In this document: piece by piece, positions 1 to 7,983 of the stretch
Position numbering within the stretch: position 1 is the first letter of the stretch
How the letters are laid out: every line of letters begins with the position of its first letter
DNA from: Chitinophagaceae bacterium
GTDB lineage: Bacteria; Bacteroidota; Bacteroidia; Chitinophagales; Chitinophagaceae
Direction: 5' to 3'
Assembly (NCBI GenBank): GCA_016720565.1
Contig: JADKKJ010000011.1
Span: forward strand, 1,302,001 to 1,366,000
Length of the DNA: 64,000 nt
The notes under the pieces: model-generated
What the model saw: only the letters and a program-made list of their open reading frames with translations
Told to the model about the DNA's origin: nothing
Databases searched by the model: none
Made by a program: the position numbers and the translations under genes

Positions 1-897
1 GAATATAAAATGATCAGAGGCATCGATCTGTATAATTATTGTTATAAGGAGATCGATAAACATGAGAATGTAGAATTGCTCTATACCTCCATAGATAACT
101 GGAGCTGGCAAGCAAACCAACAGCTCACCATTCGATCGGGCAATGAAACCCTGGAGCTTGAAGCCGCCATGGTATTCAATTCCATCTATGTTCCCAATGG
201 AGCTAAGGATCCTATTCGGTTATTGCAACATTTTAAAGGCTGGATGATCGAAACGGAGGAGCCTTTTTTTGATAGGAACAAGGCCATCATGATGGATTTT
301 CGGGTTCACCAGGATCATGGCACCAGTTTCGCTTACGTGCTGCCGGTAAATGAAAAACAGGCCCTGGTTGAGTATACCTTGTTTACAAAAGAATTGCTGG
401 CACAGCAGACCTACGAAGAGGAACTGAAAGATTATATCGGGAGGATACTGAAAATAAAACAGTACCGCGTAATTGAAAATGAATTCGGGATCATACCCAT
501 GACCTCAGAGAAATTCAGGTTCAGGGATAAGGCCTATAATATTGGGACTGCCGGTGGCCAGACAAAAGGTTCCAGTGGTTATACGTTTCAGTTCATTCAA
601 AAAAATGCGGATCAGATCGTTGAGAAGTTGTTTTCAGGTGCCTCTCTGGATAGCCTAAAAGGAGTGCCAGCCAGGTTTCGTTTTTACGATAATGTGCTGC
701 TGCATATTTTATATCACGAAACCCTTCCCGGAAAAAAAATATTCAGCACTCTTTTTAAGAAGAATGCAGCCAGCCAGGTGCTTAAATTCCTGGACAATGA
801 ATCCAGTTTAGCGGAGGAACTGAAGATCATTTCCACGCTCCCAACCATGCCTTTTCTGAAGGCAGCCATTAGGGAAAGTTTAGGGATCAGGGATTAG
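1..897 (+). CDS. crtY: Lycopene beta-cyclase family protein (5' truncated by window edge)
   Basis: The frame is open to base 1, so the N-terminal dinucleotide-binding part of this flavoprotein lies outside the window; about 298 residues are visible. Lycopene cyclases close the beta-ionone rings of lycopene in carotenoid synthesis, at the membrane. What can be seen fits the middle and C-terminal part of the family: an MIRGIDLYNYC stretch near the start, a GWMIETEEPFFD segment, an MDFR motif, a VLPV motif and a FGIIPM-type motif followed by GTAGGQTKGSSGYTF, which resembles the conserved flavin-contacting region of CrtY/CrtL enzymes. The first Met at base 10 is internal, not the start. The rest of a carotenoid cluster would be expected upstream. 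Family assignment is from recognised motifs only. Confidence 0.85.
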   Translation, partial: EYKMIRGIDLYNYCYKEIDKHENVELLYTSIDNWSWQANQQLTIRSGNETLELEAAMVFNSIYVPNGAKDPIRLLQHFKGWMIETEEPFFDRNKAIMMDFRVHQDHGTSFAYVLPVNEKQALVEYTLFTKELLAQQTYEEELKDYIGRILKIKQYRVIENEFGIIPMTSEKFRFRDKAYNIGTAGGQTKGSSGYTFQFIQKNADQIVEKLFSGASLDSLKGVPARFRFYDNVLLHILYHETLPGKKIFSTLFKKNAASQVLKFLDNESSLAEELKIISTLPTMPFLKAAIRESLGIRD

Positions 898-906
898 CGT
901 TTAGCA

Positions 907-945
907 CTCAACTCCTCAACAGCTCAACCTCTCAACAGCTCAACC
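907..945. repeat. Octamer tandem repeat (CTCAACAG/CTCAACCT type)
   Basis: About five units of an 8-nt motif, CTCAAC followed by two variable bases, fill the gap between the lycopene cyclase stop and the convergent membrane-protein stop. It is the reverse complement of the TTGAGGGG-type units seen near 24.8, 49.0, 58.7 and 59.4 kb. Confidence 0.8.
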
Positions 946-946
946 T

Positions 947-1390
947 TTACTGGTCCGGATCCAATTGCATGAATTCCCTCTTCACCGCTTTCAGCATGCT
1001 GAATAACTGGGCCACCTGTATGAGTAATAAAATCACCAGGGCCAGAATAACATACCAGGGCAGTTGAATATATTTCATTTGGCCGGTCACTTCTGGCTGA
1101 AATTTTCCAACATGCCAGCCCTGTATGGCAGAGCCAAAGGCCATACCTACCAGCAGGAAGGAAAGCAGGGAGAACACCACTTTCATGAACATGATCCGCA
1201 TGGTGGAATAGCCCACTTTAAAATTTTCCAGGATGGCAGCCGGAATGATCAGCACCAGGGCGATCCAACTCCAGTTTCGGTTGAACCAGGCATCATTCAA
1301 TGTGAGATTGAGCAGAAGTACAACAACAATAGAGAACAGTCCCCAGGGGAATAATAAAAAGATAGATGGTTTAGCGGGAGTGATGGACAT
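947..1390 (-). CDS. Small polytopic membrane protein, unknown function
   Basis: I do not recognise this 147-residue protein. It shows four hydrophobic segments of membrane-spanning length: roughly residues 11-29, 40-55, 68-90 and 112-130, with a short charged C-terminus (KAVKREFMQLDPDQ). No enzymatic motif is visible. It is transcribed divergently from the response regulator at 1487, sharing an approximately 100-bp intergenic region, so the two could share regulatory DNA. Its stop codon is only a couple of bases from the octamer repeat that separates it from the lycopene cyclase. An ORF on the opposite strand in the same place has no recognisable features and was ignored. Confidence 0.7.
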   Translation of the reverse strand: MSITPAKPSIFLLFPWGLFSIVVVLLLNLTLNDAWFNRNWSWIALVLIIPAAILENFKVGYSTMRIMFMKVVFSLLSFLLVGMAFGSAIQGWHVGKFQPEVTGQMKYIQLPWYVILALVILLLIQVAQLFSMLKAVKREFMQLDPDQ

Positions 1391-1486
1391 AACGGTTAAG
1401 TTTTAATGGAAGTTAGGCTAAATTTCAGTACATTCATAGTAGTACCATTCTCGAATATATCTGCTGGTTCCACCCAAACGAATCAT

Positions 1487-2113
1487 ATGAAATTCCTGCT
1501 TGTAGACGACCATAAAGTGGTTAGAGAAGGACTTAGGAACATTATACTTTCGGCTTATCCCCATGCCGGGATCGTGGAAGCTGGTGCAGCGGAAGAATTA
1601 AATAATATTTTAAACGGAGAGAATTTCGATGCGGTGATCAGTGATTTTTCACTTCCGGGACGTAATGGACTGGATGTGATCAAACAGGTGCATTCAGAAA
1701 ACCCCAAAACGCCTGTGCTTATTTTAAGTATGCATCCCGAACAGCAATATGCATTAAGGGTATTAAAGGCCGGGGCAGCCGGTTATATCAATAAAACCAG
1801 TGGGGCTGAAGAATTACTGGTCGCCATCAGCAAGGTTTTATCCGGGCGTAAATATGTTACCGCTACCATGGCAGAGCAATTAGCAAATGAGATCAACTCC
1901 CACCATACAGCTTCGCATGAGATATTATCAGACAGGGAATTCACTGTGTTTAAAATGATCTCGGAAGGAAGATCGCTTTCCTCTATTGCTGCTGACCTGA
2001 ATCTTAGCCTCTCAACAGTGAGCACGCATCGCACCAGGATATTGAAGAAATTGCATATGAGTTCCAATGCCGACCTGGTCAAATATGCGATCGAGCACGA
2101 GTTGCTGAGTTAA
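1487..2113 (+). CDS. NarL/FixJ-type DNA-binding response regulator
   Basis: A 208-residue two-component response regulator. The receiver domain (about residues 1-120) has the acidic pair in LLVDDHK, the phospho-acceptor Asp in the DAVISDFSLPG segment and the conserved Lys in AGYINKTSG. The C-terminal LuxR-type helix-turn-helix (about 145-205) has LSDREFTVFKMISEGRS followed by SLSTVSTHRTRILKKL, the recognition-helix region. A longer frame opens at 1406, but the first 27 residues do not belong to a receiver domain, so the ATG at 1487 was chosen. No sensor kinase lies next to it, so it is an orphan here and its signal is unknown. Its stop lies five bases from the stop of the convergent dioxygenase gene. 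Confidence 0.9.
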   Translation: MKFLLVDDHKVVREGLRNIILSAYPHAGIVEAGAAEELNNILNGENFDAVISDFSLPGRNGLDVIKQVHSENPKTPVLILSMHPEQQYALRVLKAGAAGYINKTSGAEELLVAISKVLSGRKYVTATMAEQLANEINSHHTASHEILSDREFTVFKMISEGRSLSSIAADLNLSLSTVSTHRTRILKKLHMSSNADLVKYAIEHELLS

Positions 2114-2118
2114 TACCT

Positions 2119-2946
2119 TTAATTGTAGAGTACGGAAGTCATGGAAAGTGAACCCGCCACGGGTTTATCATTATAAAATTTTGCCGTCTCCGCTGGTTTT
2201 TTTGCTCCTAATACATAAAGTAAGGGGAGAAAATGTTCAGGCGTAGGGATGGCCAGATTAAAAGCTTTTCCCTGATGTTGAAAATCCACCAGGGATCGAT
2301 CATCACCGGTTTGGATAAATCCTTTCATTTTTTCAGTAGCCTCTTTCGCCCAATCGAATGCGAAAGATTCATTTAACCTGCGCCAGTCCACCAGGCCCAG
2401 ATTATGTACCATGTTCCCGCTGCCGATGATCAATACTCCTTTATCACGCAAAGACCTTAATTCCTGACCCAACGCATAATGGTAGGAAGGGGCCTGGGTA
2501 CGGTCCAGGCTTAACTCTATCACGGGAACATTGGCAGAAGGGTATAAATGTTTGATCACGCTCCAGGCGCCATGATCCAGTCCCCATTTCTGGTCCAGCC
2601 CGATCTCAGTTGTTTTCACCAGCTCTTTGGTTTCCCTGGCCAGGGATGGATCGCCGGGGGCAGGATATTGCACTTCATAAAGTTCTTTTGGAAATCCTCC
2701 AAAATCATGGATGGTTGTAGGATGATCCATGGCGGTGACCAGTGTTCCCCTTGTTTCCCAATGGGCCGAGATACAGAGGATGGCCCGGGGCAGGGAAGGC
2801 ACCTGTTTTCCTATTTCGCGGAACCCTTTTACAAATTCATTTTCCTCAATGGCATTCATAGGACTGCCATGGCCTATGAACATCACCGGCATTCGGGCTG
2901 ATGAAGGAAGGTCCTTTGTAAGCTGATCGAGTTCTTTTAATTCCAT
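2119..2946 (-). CDS. ygiD: DODA-type extradiol aromatic ring-opening dioxygenase (YgiD/LigB family)
   Basis: A 275-residue protein of the LigB-superfamily class III extradiol dioxygenases, whose plant members open DOPA and whose bacterial member YgiD acts on 4,5-positions of DOPA-like catechols. Visible family signatures are MFIGHGSPMNA, ISAHWETRG, the TIHDFGGFP segment, GLDHGAWSVI and IIGSGNMVHNL, which supply the metal-binding His/Glu residues. Length matches YgiD. The open frame extends to 3000, but the extra 18 residues are unlike the family; the start MELKELDQL at 2946 is preferred. The physiological substrate cannot be read from the sequence. It is convergent with the response regulator and divergent from the MarC gene. 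Confidence 0.87.
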   Translation of the reverse strand: MELKELDQLTKDLPSSARMPVMFIGHGSPMNAIEENEFVKGFREIGKQVPSLPRAILCISAHWETRGTLVTAMDHPTTIHDFGGFPKELYEVQYPAPGDPSLARETKELVKTTEIGLDQKWGLDHGAWSVIKHLYPSANVPVIELSLDRTQAPSYHYALGQELRSLRDKGVLIIGSGNMVHNLGLVDWRRLNESFAFDWAKEATEKMKGFIQTGDDRSLVDFQHQGKAFNLAIPTPEHFLPLLYVLGAKKPAETAKFYNDKPVAGSLSMTSVLYN

Positions 2947-3006
2947 GGCTGATGATATTGGTACCGATATGTAAATTTCCGTAAAACAGGATGATTTCAT
3001 GAATCC

Positions 3007-3014
3007 TACCTTTG
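3007..3014 (+). promoter_or_regulatory. Bacteroidota -7 promoter box for the MarC gene
   Basis: TACCTTTG matches the TAnnTTTG -7 consensus of Bacteroidota primary-sigma promoters, 16 bases before the ATG at 3031. I see no clear TTG -33 element at the usual spacing. Confidence 0.5.
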
Positions 3015-3030
3015 CTAAAAGACAAAAACC

Positions 3031-3624
3031 ATGAATTTTCAGTTCCAGGAATTCCTGACGCTTACATTCACCCTATTTGCAGTGATCGATGTGGTAGGTT
3101 CTGTTCCCATGCTGATCAGTATCAGGCAGAAACAGGGCCATATCAGTCCGCTGAAGGTGACGCTTATATCCGGTTTCCTGATGATCCTGTTCTTTTTCAT
3201 AGGCAAACCTTTCCTGAATTTATTAGGGGTGGATATCCGTTCATTCGCCGTAGCGGGTTCTATAGTCATTTTTATTCTGGGTATGGAGATGGTATTAGGC
3301 ATTGAATTTTTTAAACCGGAGAAAAATGGCGCTTCAGGCACGGTGGTACCCATTGCATTTCCGCTGATCGCGGGAAGTGGTACGCTGACCACCATCATGT
3401 CGCTGAAAGCCACGTTTGAAAGGGCCGATAAAAATGAATATATGATCCTGCTGGCCATCCTGGCCAATCTTGTTTTTATTTACCTGGTGATCCGTTCTTT
3501 AAGCCTGATCGAAAGGGTTTTGGGTCAGTCGGGCCTGCTGGCTGTAAGAAAATTTTTTGGCGTAATATTGCTGGCCATTGCAGTAAAGGTTTTTGCCACC
3601 AATGCGCATGGACTTTTTAAGTAG
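3031..3624 (+). CDS. MarC family (UPF0056) integral membrane protein
   Basis: A 197-residue polytopic membrane protein with about six hydrophobic segments. MarC hallmarks are the N-terminal FLTLTFTLFAVIDVVGSVPML helix, the VPIAFPLIAGSGTLTTIMS motif near residue 108 and the GVILLAIAVKVFATN C-terminal helix. The family was once linked to multiple antibiotic resistance in E. coli, but that link has been withdrawn, and no transport substrate is established. The gene is monocistronic: it follows a promoter box and is followed at once by a long inverted repeat and a tRNA gene. Confidence 0.9.
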   Translation: MNFQFQEFLTLTFTLFAVIDVVGSVPMLISIRQKQGHISPLKVTLISGFLMILFFFIGKPFLNLLGVDIRSFAVAGSIVIFILGMEMVLGIEFFKPEKNGASGTVVPIAFPLIAGSGTLTTIMSLKATFERADKNEYMILLAILANLVFIYLVIRSLSLIERVLGQSGLLAVRKFFGVILLAIAVKVFATNAHGLFK

Positions 3625-3709
3625 TTAGTAGTTAATAGTTAGGAGTTAGGAGTGCGCAAGTTTTGTATTCGGCTGTTGACTCCTAACTCCTAACTAATAA
3701 CTCCCAACT
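3623..3709. repeat. Long inverted repeat (31-bp arms) made of GTTAGGA heptamers
   Basis: The arms 3623-3653 and 3679-3709 are reverse complements with four mismatches, separated by 25 bases. Each arm is a run of 7-nt units of the type GTTAGGA. The left arm overlaps the MarC stop codon, and the right arm ends in a short T run eight bases before tRNA-Arg. The RNA hairpin could terminate marC transcription in either direction. Confidence 0.8.
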
Positions 3710-3716
3710 TTTCGCC

Positions 3717-3788
3717 GGCCTCGTCGTACAATGGATAGTATAAGAGTTTCCGAAGCTCCAGATACAGGTTCGATTCCTGTCGAGGCTA
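3717..3788 (+). tRNA. tRNA-Arg (anticodon CCG)
   Basis: Folds by eye into a 72-nt cloverleaf. The acceptor stem GGCCTCG pairs with CGAGGCT (one G-T pair) and is followed by discriminator A. D stem is GTAC/GTAT. The anticodon loop TTCCGAA gives anticodon CCG, which reads CGG. The T arm ACAGG-TTCGATT-CCTGT is perfect and the variable loop has four bases. The outer pair of the anticodon stem is an A-C mismatch. No CCA is encoded; the genome sequence continues CT. Confidence 0.93.
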
Positions 3789-3793
3789 CTAAA

Positions 3794-3838
3794 GCTAGCC
3801 GCTAGTTGCTAGCTGCTGCTAGCCGCTAGTAGCTAACA
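3794..3838. repeat. Heptamer tandem repeat (GCTAGCC type)
   Basis: About six units of a degenerate 7-nt motif, GCTAGNN, lie between tRNA-Arg and the FAD oxidoreductase gene. Because GCTAGC is itself palindromic, the array can fold on either strand. Confidence 0.7.
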
Positions 3839-3854
3839 GGCAAAGTGCAGCTAA

Positions 3855-5723
3855 ATGATACAGGTCCATCTGAATAGAATTTTTCTACTGGCGGGTATGC
3901 TGCTTTTAAGCGCACCCGGGGAAGCCCAACAAAAATTAAAAACACAGGTACTTGTTGTAGGAGCTGGGGCCAGTGGTACCACGGCTGCGCTGCAATGCAC
4001 CAGGATGGGGGTATCCACTATTCTTGTCAGCGAAAATGCCTGGTTGGGGGGCATGATCACCGCCGCCGGTGTATCCGCATTTGATGGCAACCACCAACTG
4101 CCTTCCGGTATCTGGGCGGAATTCAGGGATCGCCTTTACCAATTATATGGAGGCCCTTCTAAAGTTTCCACCGGCTGGGTGAGTAATACCCTGTTTGAAC
4201 CACATGCTGGTGACAGTATTCTAAAAGCGATGGCTTCCTCGTTAAAGAAACTGACCATAGTCTATGATCATCGTTTCCTAAAAGCGATTCGCTCAGGAAA
4301 ACAGATCAAAGGCGCTGTTTTTATTAATCAGAAAACAAAACAGGAAATATCTATCACTGCGGAGATCGTAATTGATGCGACAGAATTGGGCGACCTTATG
4401 GCCAGTGCCGGAATACCTTTTGACCTGGGAATGCAAGCCAGTCGGTTAACAGGCGAAGATGTAATTGTTCCGGAAAGCAATGATATCATACAGGACCTTA
4501 CCTATGTAGCCATCTTGAAAGATTTTGGAAAAGGAGCCGATAAAATAATTCCAAGGCCTGCCAACTATGATTCTATGGAATTTGATGGATGTTGCAATGA
4601 ATTCTGCAGCAGCCCGGCAAAACTTACCAGTAATGTGACCGCGCAGAAAATGCTGGATTATGGAAAATTACCCAATGGAAAATACATGATCAACTGGCCG
4701 GGAAAAGGAAATGATATTTATCTCCCTGTTATTCCACTTTCATTTGAACAACGACAGGAAGAATTAAAAAAAGCTAAAGCGAAGACTCTGCGATTCCTTT
4801 ATTTCCTGCAAACGCAATTTGGATTTAAACAACTGGGCCTGGCCGAAGATGAATTTCCTACGGAGGATAAACTGCCATTCATTCCCTATTACCGCGAAAG
4901 CCGCAGACTGAAAGGCATTATTCGCTTTAAGGTGCAGGATATTTCTAAGCCATTCGATCAGGCTGATGCTTTATACCGTACAGGTATTGCTGTTGGCGAT
5001 TATCCGATCGATCATCATCACCGGGAAAACCCCGGAATGCCCTTCCTACTTAAATTCTATCCGGTGCCTTCCTATAGCTTGCCGATAGGTGTACTGTTGC
5101 CACCCTTTTATAAAGGCATCATTATGGCAGAAAAAAATACCAGCATCAGTAATCTGGTGAATGGCACAACCAGGCTTCAGCCGGTAGTTATGCTTACAGG
5201 CCAGGCGGCAGGAACCCTGGCGGCTATTTGTATCAAGGAACATAAACAACCGGCAGCAGTCAGTATTCGAAAAGTACAGGAACAATTGCTGAATGACAAA
5301 GCGTATATAATGCCCTACTGTGATGTAAAACCTTCTGATCGCTGTTTTCAGTCTGTGCAGAAGATCGGCGCTACCGGTATTCTGAAGGGAACCGGTCAGC
5401 CATATCAATGGGCAAATCGCACCTGGTTCTATCCGGATTCACTGGTAGATGGAAAGAAACTGTTGGAAGATCTTTTGCCCTTTGCAAAACTGGATACATC
5501 GTTTACCGGAACCATTACCATAGGAGAGGCAATCGGTATTGTATCAAAGATCGGGAGCAGAGAACCTGCATCTGGTCCTTCCATCGATCAGCAATGGAAA
5601 GAATGGGGGCTCAGCAATTTTGATAAGGAACGAAAGATAACCAGGGCAGAAATGGCCGTTTTGCTGGATAAAACATTAGATCCTTTCAGCAGGGAGATCG
5701 ATCACCATGGGAAGTTGAAATAA
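3855..5723 (+). CDS. Secreted FAD-dependent oxidoreductase (PF12831-type) with degenerate SLH-like C-terminus
   Basis: A 622-residue protein that starts with a signal peptide (hydrophobic FLLAGMLLLSAPGEAQ) and is probably periplasmic or lipid-free secreted. An FAD-binding Rossmann motif, VLVVGAGASGTTAAL, begins near residue 33, followed by WLGGMITAAGV, as in the FAD_oxidored family found in many Bacteroidota glycan loci. NGTTRLQPVVMLTGQAAGTLAA near residue 435 is the conserved C-terminal flavin-contacting motif. Residues from about 480 onward carry GATGILKGTGQ, WFYPDSLV and ITRAEMAVLLDK, which resemble two degenerate S-layer-homology repeats. It leads a four-gene operon; the MFS gene starts 31 bases later. 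The substrate is unknown, and oxidation of a sugar or sugar acid is only an inference from the neighbours. Confidence 0.8.
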   Translation: MIQVHLNRIFLLAGMLLLSAPGEAQQKLKTQVLVVGAGASGTTAALQCTRMGVSTILVSENAWLGGMITAAGVSAFDGNHQLPSGIWAEFRDRLYQLYGGPSKVSTGWVSNTLFEPHAGDSILKAMASSLKKLTIVYDHRFLKAIRSGKQIKGAVFINQKTKQEISITAEIVIDATELGDLMASAGIPFDLGMQASRLTGEDVIVPESNDIIQDLTYVAILKDFGKGADKIIPRPANYDSMEFDGCCNEFCSSPAKLTSNVTAQKMLDYGKLPNGKYMINWPGKGNDIYLPVIPLSFEQRQEELKKAKAKTLRFLYFLQTQFGFKQLGLAEDEFPTEDKLPFIPYYRESRRLKGIIRFKVQDISKPFDQADALYRTGIAVGDYPIDHHHRENPGMPFLLKFYPVPSYSLPIGVLLPPFYKGIIMAEKNTSISNLVNGTTRLQPVVMLTGQAAGTLAAICIKEHKQPAAVSIRKVQEQLLNDKAYIMPYCDVKPSDRCFQSVQKIGATGILKGTGQPYQWANRTWFYPDSLVDGKKLLEDLLPFAKLDTSFTGTITIGEAIGIVSKIGSREPASGPSIDQQWKEWGLSNFDKERKITRAEMAVLLDKTLDPFSREIDHHGKLK

Positions 5724-5754
5724 ACTCCATTATTTTTAATACAAATAAGATCAA

Positions 5755-7041
5755 TTGAACCCCTCCAGGAAGAACCCCATAAGCTGGGTGCCTACAACAT
5801 GGTTTGCCATGGGATTGCCCTTCGTAGCGCTTGCAGCGGCCAGTTCTATCATGTATAAGAATCTTGGCATAGGCGATGCAAGCATTGCCTTCTGGACCTC
5901 TTTGATCATGCTGCCCTGGACCTTAAAACCATTATGGGGACCTTTCCTGGAAATGTATAAGACCCGGAAGTTCTTTGTATATACCACGCAGTTGTTTACG
6001 GGCGTACTATTCGGACTGGTAGCATTATCCCTGCAGGCCGGTTCTTTTTTCAGTATTTCCATTGCCATCCTGGCGATCATCGCCTTCAGCGGAGCCACCC
6101 ATGATACAGCCGCAGATGGCGTATACCTTAATGAACTTTCAGAAAAACAGCAGGCGCAGTTTGTTGGATGGCAGGGAGCGTTTTATAATATAGCAAAAAT
6201 TGTTTCTGGTGGTTTGCTGGTATTTCTTGCCGGTATCCTGGAGAAACGAATAGGGATTGTAAATGCATGGTCCGTCGTGATGCTGATCTATGCTGCCATC
6301 ATGATCATCCTTGGTCTCTATAACAGGAAGGCAATACCAGAGGGAAGCAGATCGGCGGCTGTACATTCCAGGGCGGAGGCCATGGCTACCTTAAAAGATG
6401 TGCTCATTACTTTTTTTCAAAAAAAGAATATCTGGTTTGGCCTTGCCTTTATTGTGCTGTACAGGTTTGCAGAAGGCCAGGCAATTAAGATCACGCCTTT
6501 ATTCTTCAGGGCAGCGCGCTCGGAAGGGGGACTGGGGCTTTCCACTGAACAGATCGGTCTTTTGTATGGCGTGTTTGGCGCCGCCGCTTTCGTGATCGGA
6601 TCCATTGCTGCAGGATATTTTGTTTCGAGTAAAGGGTTGAACCGTAAAACCCTGATGCTTCTCTGTGCCATATTCAATATTCCTTTTGCGGCCTATGCTT
6701 ATCTGGCTATCCAGTTACCACAAAACCTTTATGTGATCGGCTCTGCTGTTGCTTTTGAATATTTTGGTTATGGATTTGGATTTGTAGGACTTATCCTTTT
6801 CATCATGCAGCAGATCGCCCCTGGAAAATATAAGATGGCGCATTATGCATTTGCCAGCGGATTAATGAACCTTGGATTCATGCTTCCTTCCATGATCAGT
6901 GGTATGGTAAGCGATTACCTGGGTTACCGGGAATTTTTTATCTGGGTATTGATCTCTACCATACCTTCCTTCCTTGTTACCTGGATGGTTCCGTTAAAAC
7001 AGGTGGAGCTTGAACCTGCTTCTCAAAAAATGAATACTTAA
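5755..7041 (+). CDS. MFS transporter, AmpG-like
   Basis: A 428-residue major facilitator carrier with about twelve membrane helices. The N-terminal part (GLPFVALAAASSIMYKNLG, then PWTLKPLWGPFLEMYKTRKFF) carries the loop 2-3 region typical of the AmpG/SLC33 branch, and the SGATHDTAADGVYLNEL segment matches the AmpG-like loop with ATxDIAADG-type spacing. AmpG imports anhydromuropeptides in enterobacteria, but here the cargo is unproven. The start is TTG at 5755; the next in-frame Met lies inside the first helix, so TTG is preferred. It lies between a secreted FAD oxidoreductase and two glycoside-hydrolase-like proteins, suggesting it imports their product into the cytoplasm. Confidence 0.78.
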   Translation: MNPSRKNPISWVPTTWFAMGLPFVALAAASSIMYKNLGIGDASIAFWTSLIMLPWTLKPLWGPFLEMYKTRKFFVYTTQLFTGVLFGLVALSLQAGSFFSISIAILAIIAFSGATHDTAADGVYLNELSEKQQAQFVGWQGAFYNIAKIVSGGLLVFLAGILEKRIGIVNAWSVVMLIYAAIMIILGLYNRKAIPEGSRSAAVHSRAEAMATLKDVLITFFQKKNIWFGLAFIVLYRFAEGQAIKITPLFFRAARSEGGLGLSTEQIGLLYGVFGAAAFVIGSIAAGYFVSSKGLNRKTLMLLCAIFNIPFAAYAYLAIQLPQNLYVIGSAVAFEYFGYGFGFVGLILFIMQQIAPGKYKMAHYAFASGLMNLGFMLPSMISGMVSDYLGYREFFIWVLISTIPSFLVTWMVPLKQVELEPASQKMNT

Positions 7042-7050
7042 TTTTTCTAT

Positions 7051-7983
7051 ATGCTGATAACGGGTACATTTTTAGATGAGATCAGTCATGATATCCCGCA
7101 CCAGAATTGGGCGGAGAAGGAATGGGACCAGGATTTTTCGCATATGAAAAAAATGGGTATCGATACGGTGATCATGATACGATGCGGTTATCGTAAATTT
7201 CTAACCTATCCTTCTGCCTACCTGGTCGGCCAGGGTTGTTACCGGCCTTCGCATGACTTGCTTGAAATGTTTCTGTCCCTGGCAGATAAATATGGTTTGA
7301 ATTTTTATTTTGGACTTTATGACAGCGGGCATTACTGGGATACGGGTAATATGCAATCAGAGATAGACCATAACCGGTTTGTGATTGAGGAAGTATGGAA
7401 AAATTATGGGCATCATCCTTCATTTAAAGGATGGTATCTGAGTATGGAAGTAAGCAGGAAAACAAAGGCCGCTATCCAGGTCTTCTCTTCTTTAGGTAAA
7501 CAATGTAAAGAGGTGAGCAATGGGCTGCCCAGTTTTATTTCCCCCTGGATCGATGGGAAAAAAGCGGTGATGGCAGCAGGCAGCCAGCTATCCAAACAGG
7601 ATGCCATTAGCATTGCAGATCATGAAAGGGAATGGTCGGAGATCTTTGATGGGATAAGGGGATCAGTGGATGCTGTTGCCTTCCAGGATGGCCATATTGA
7701 TTACCATGAACTGGAAGCGTTTTTTACAGTGAATAAAAAAATGGCAGATAAATATGGCCTGCAATGCTGGACAAATGCCGAAAGCTTCGACCGGGATATG
7801 CCCATTAAATTCCTTCCGATCAAATTTGAAAAACTAAAATTAAAACTGGAGGCGGCCCGGAAAGCAGGCTATGAAAAGGCTATAACATTTGAGTTTTCCC
7901 ATTTTATGAGTCCGCAGTCCATGTATCCTTCGGCTCATCATCTTTTTGACCGATATATGGAGTATAAAAATCAACTAAAGTAA
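7051..7983 (+). CDS. DUF4434 domain protein (TIM-barrel glycosidase-like)
   Basis: A 310-residue protein without a signal peptide. It begins directly with the domain, MLITGTFLDEISHDIPHQNW, followed by MKKMGIDTVIMIRCGYRKFLTYPS and FYFGLYDSGHYW. These are typical of DUF4434, a TIM-barrel family related to glycoside hydrolases. ACIDIC candidates for catalysis include the Glu in FKGWYLSMEVS and the Asp/Glu in CWTNAESFD; which are catalytic cannot be told by eye. It starts nine bases after the MFS stop and abuts the next gene with no spacer, so translation is probably coupled. Lack of an export signal suggests it works on the imported substrate in the cytoplasm. Confidence 0.75.
   Translation: MLITGTFLDEISHDIPHQNWAEKEWDQDFSHMKKMGIDTVIMIRCGYRKFLTYPSAYLVGQGCYRPSHDLLEMFLSLADKYGLNFYFGLYDSGHYWDTGNMQSEIDHNRFVIEEVWKNYGHHPSFKGWYLSMEVSRKTKAAIQVFSSLGKQCKEVSNGLPSFISPWIDGKKAVMAAGSQLSKQDAISIADHEREWSEIFDGIRGSVDAVAFQDGHIDYHELEAFFTVNKKMADKYGLQCWTNAESFDRDMPIKFLPIKFEKLKLKLEAARKAGYEKAITFEFSHFMSPQSMYPSAHHLFDRYMEYKNQLK

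Noticed and set aside
1406..1486. 27-residue N-terminal extension of the response regulator
   Set aside because: Receiver domains begin at the KFLLVDDH strand, directly after the ATG at 1487.
3794..3838. Integration site scar at tRNA-Arg
   Set aside because: No integrase, no duplicated tRNA end and no foreign genes follow; the DNA is a local heptamer repeat.
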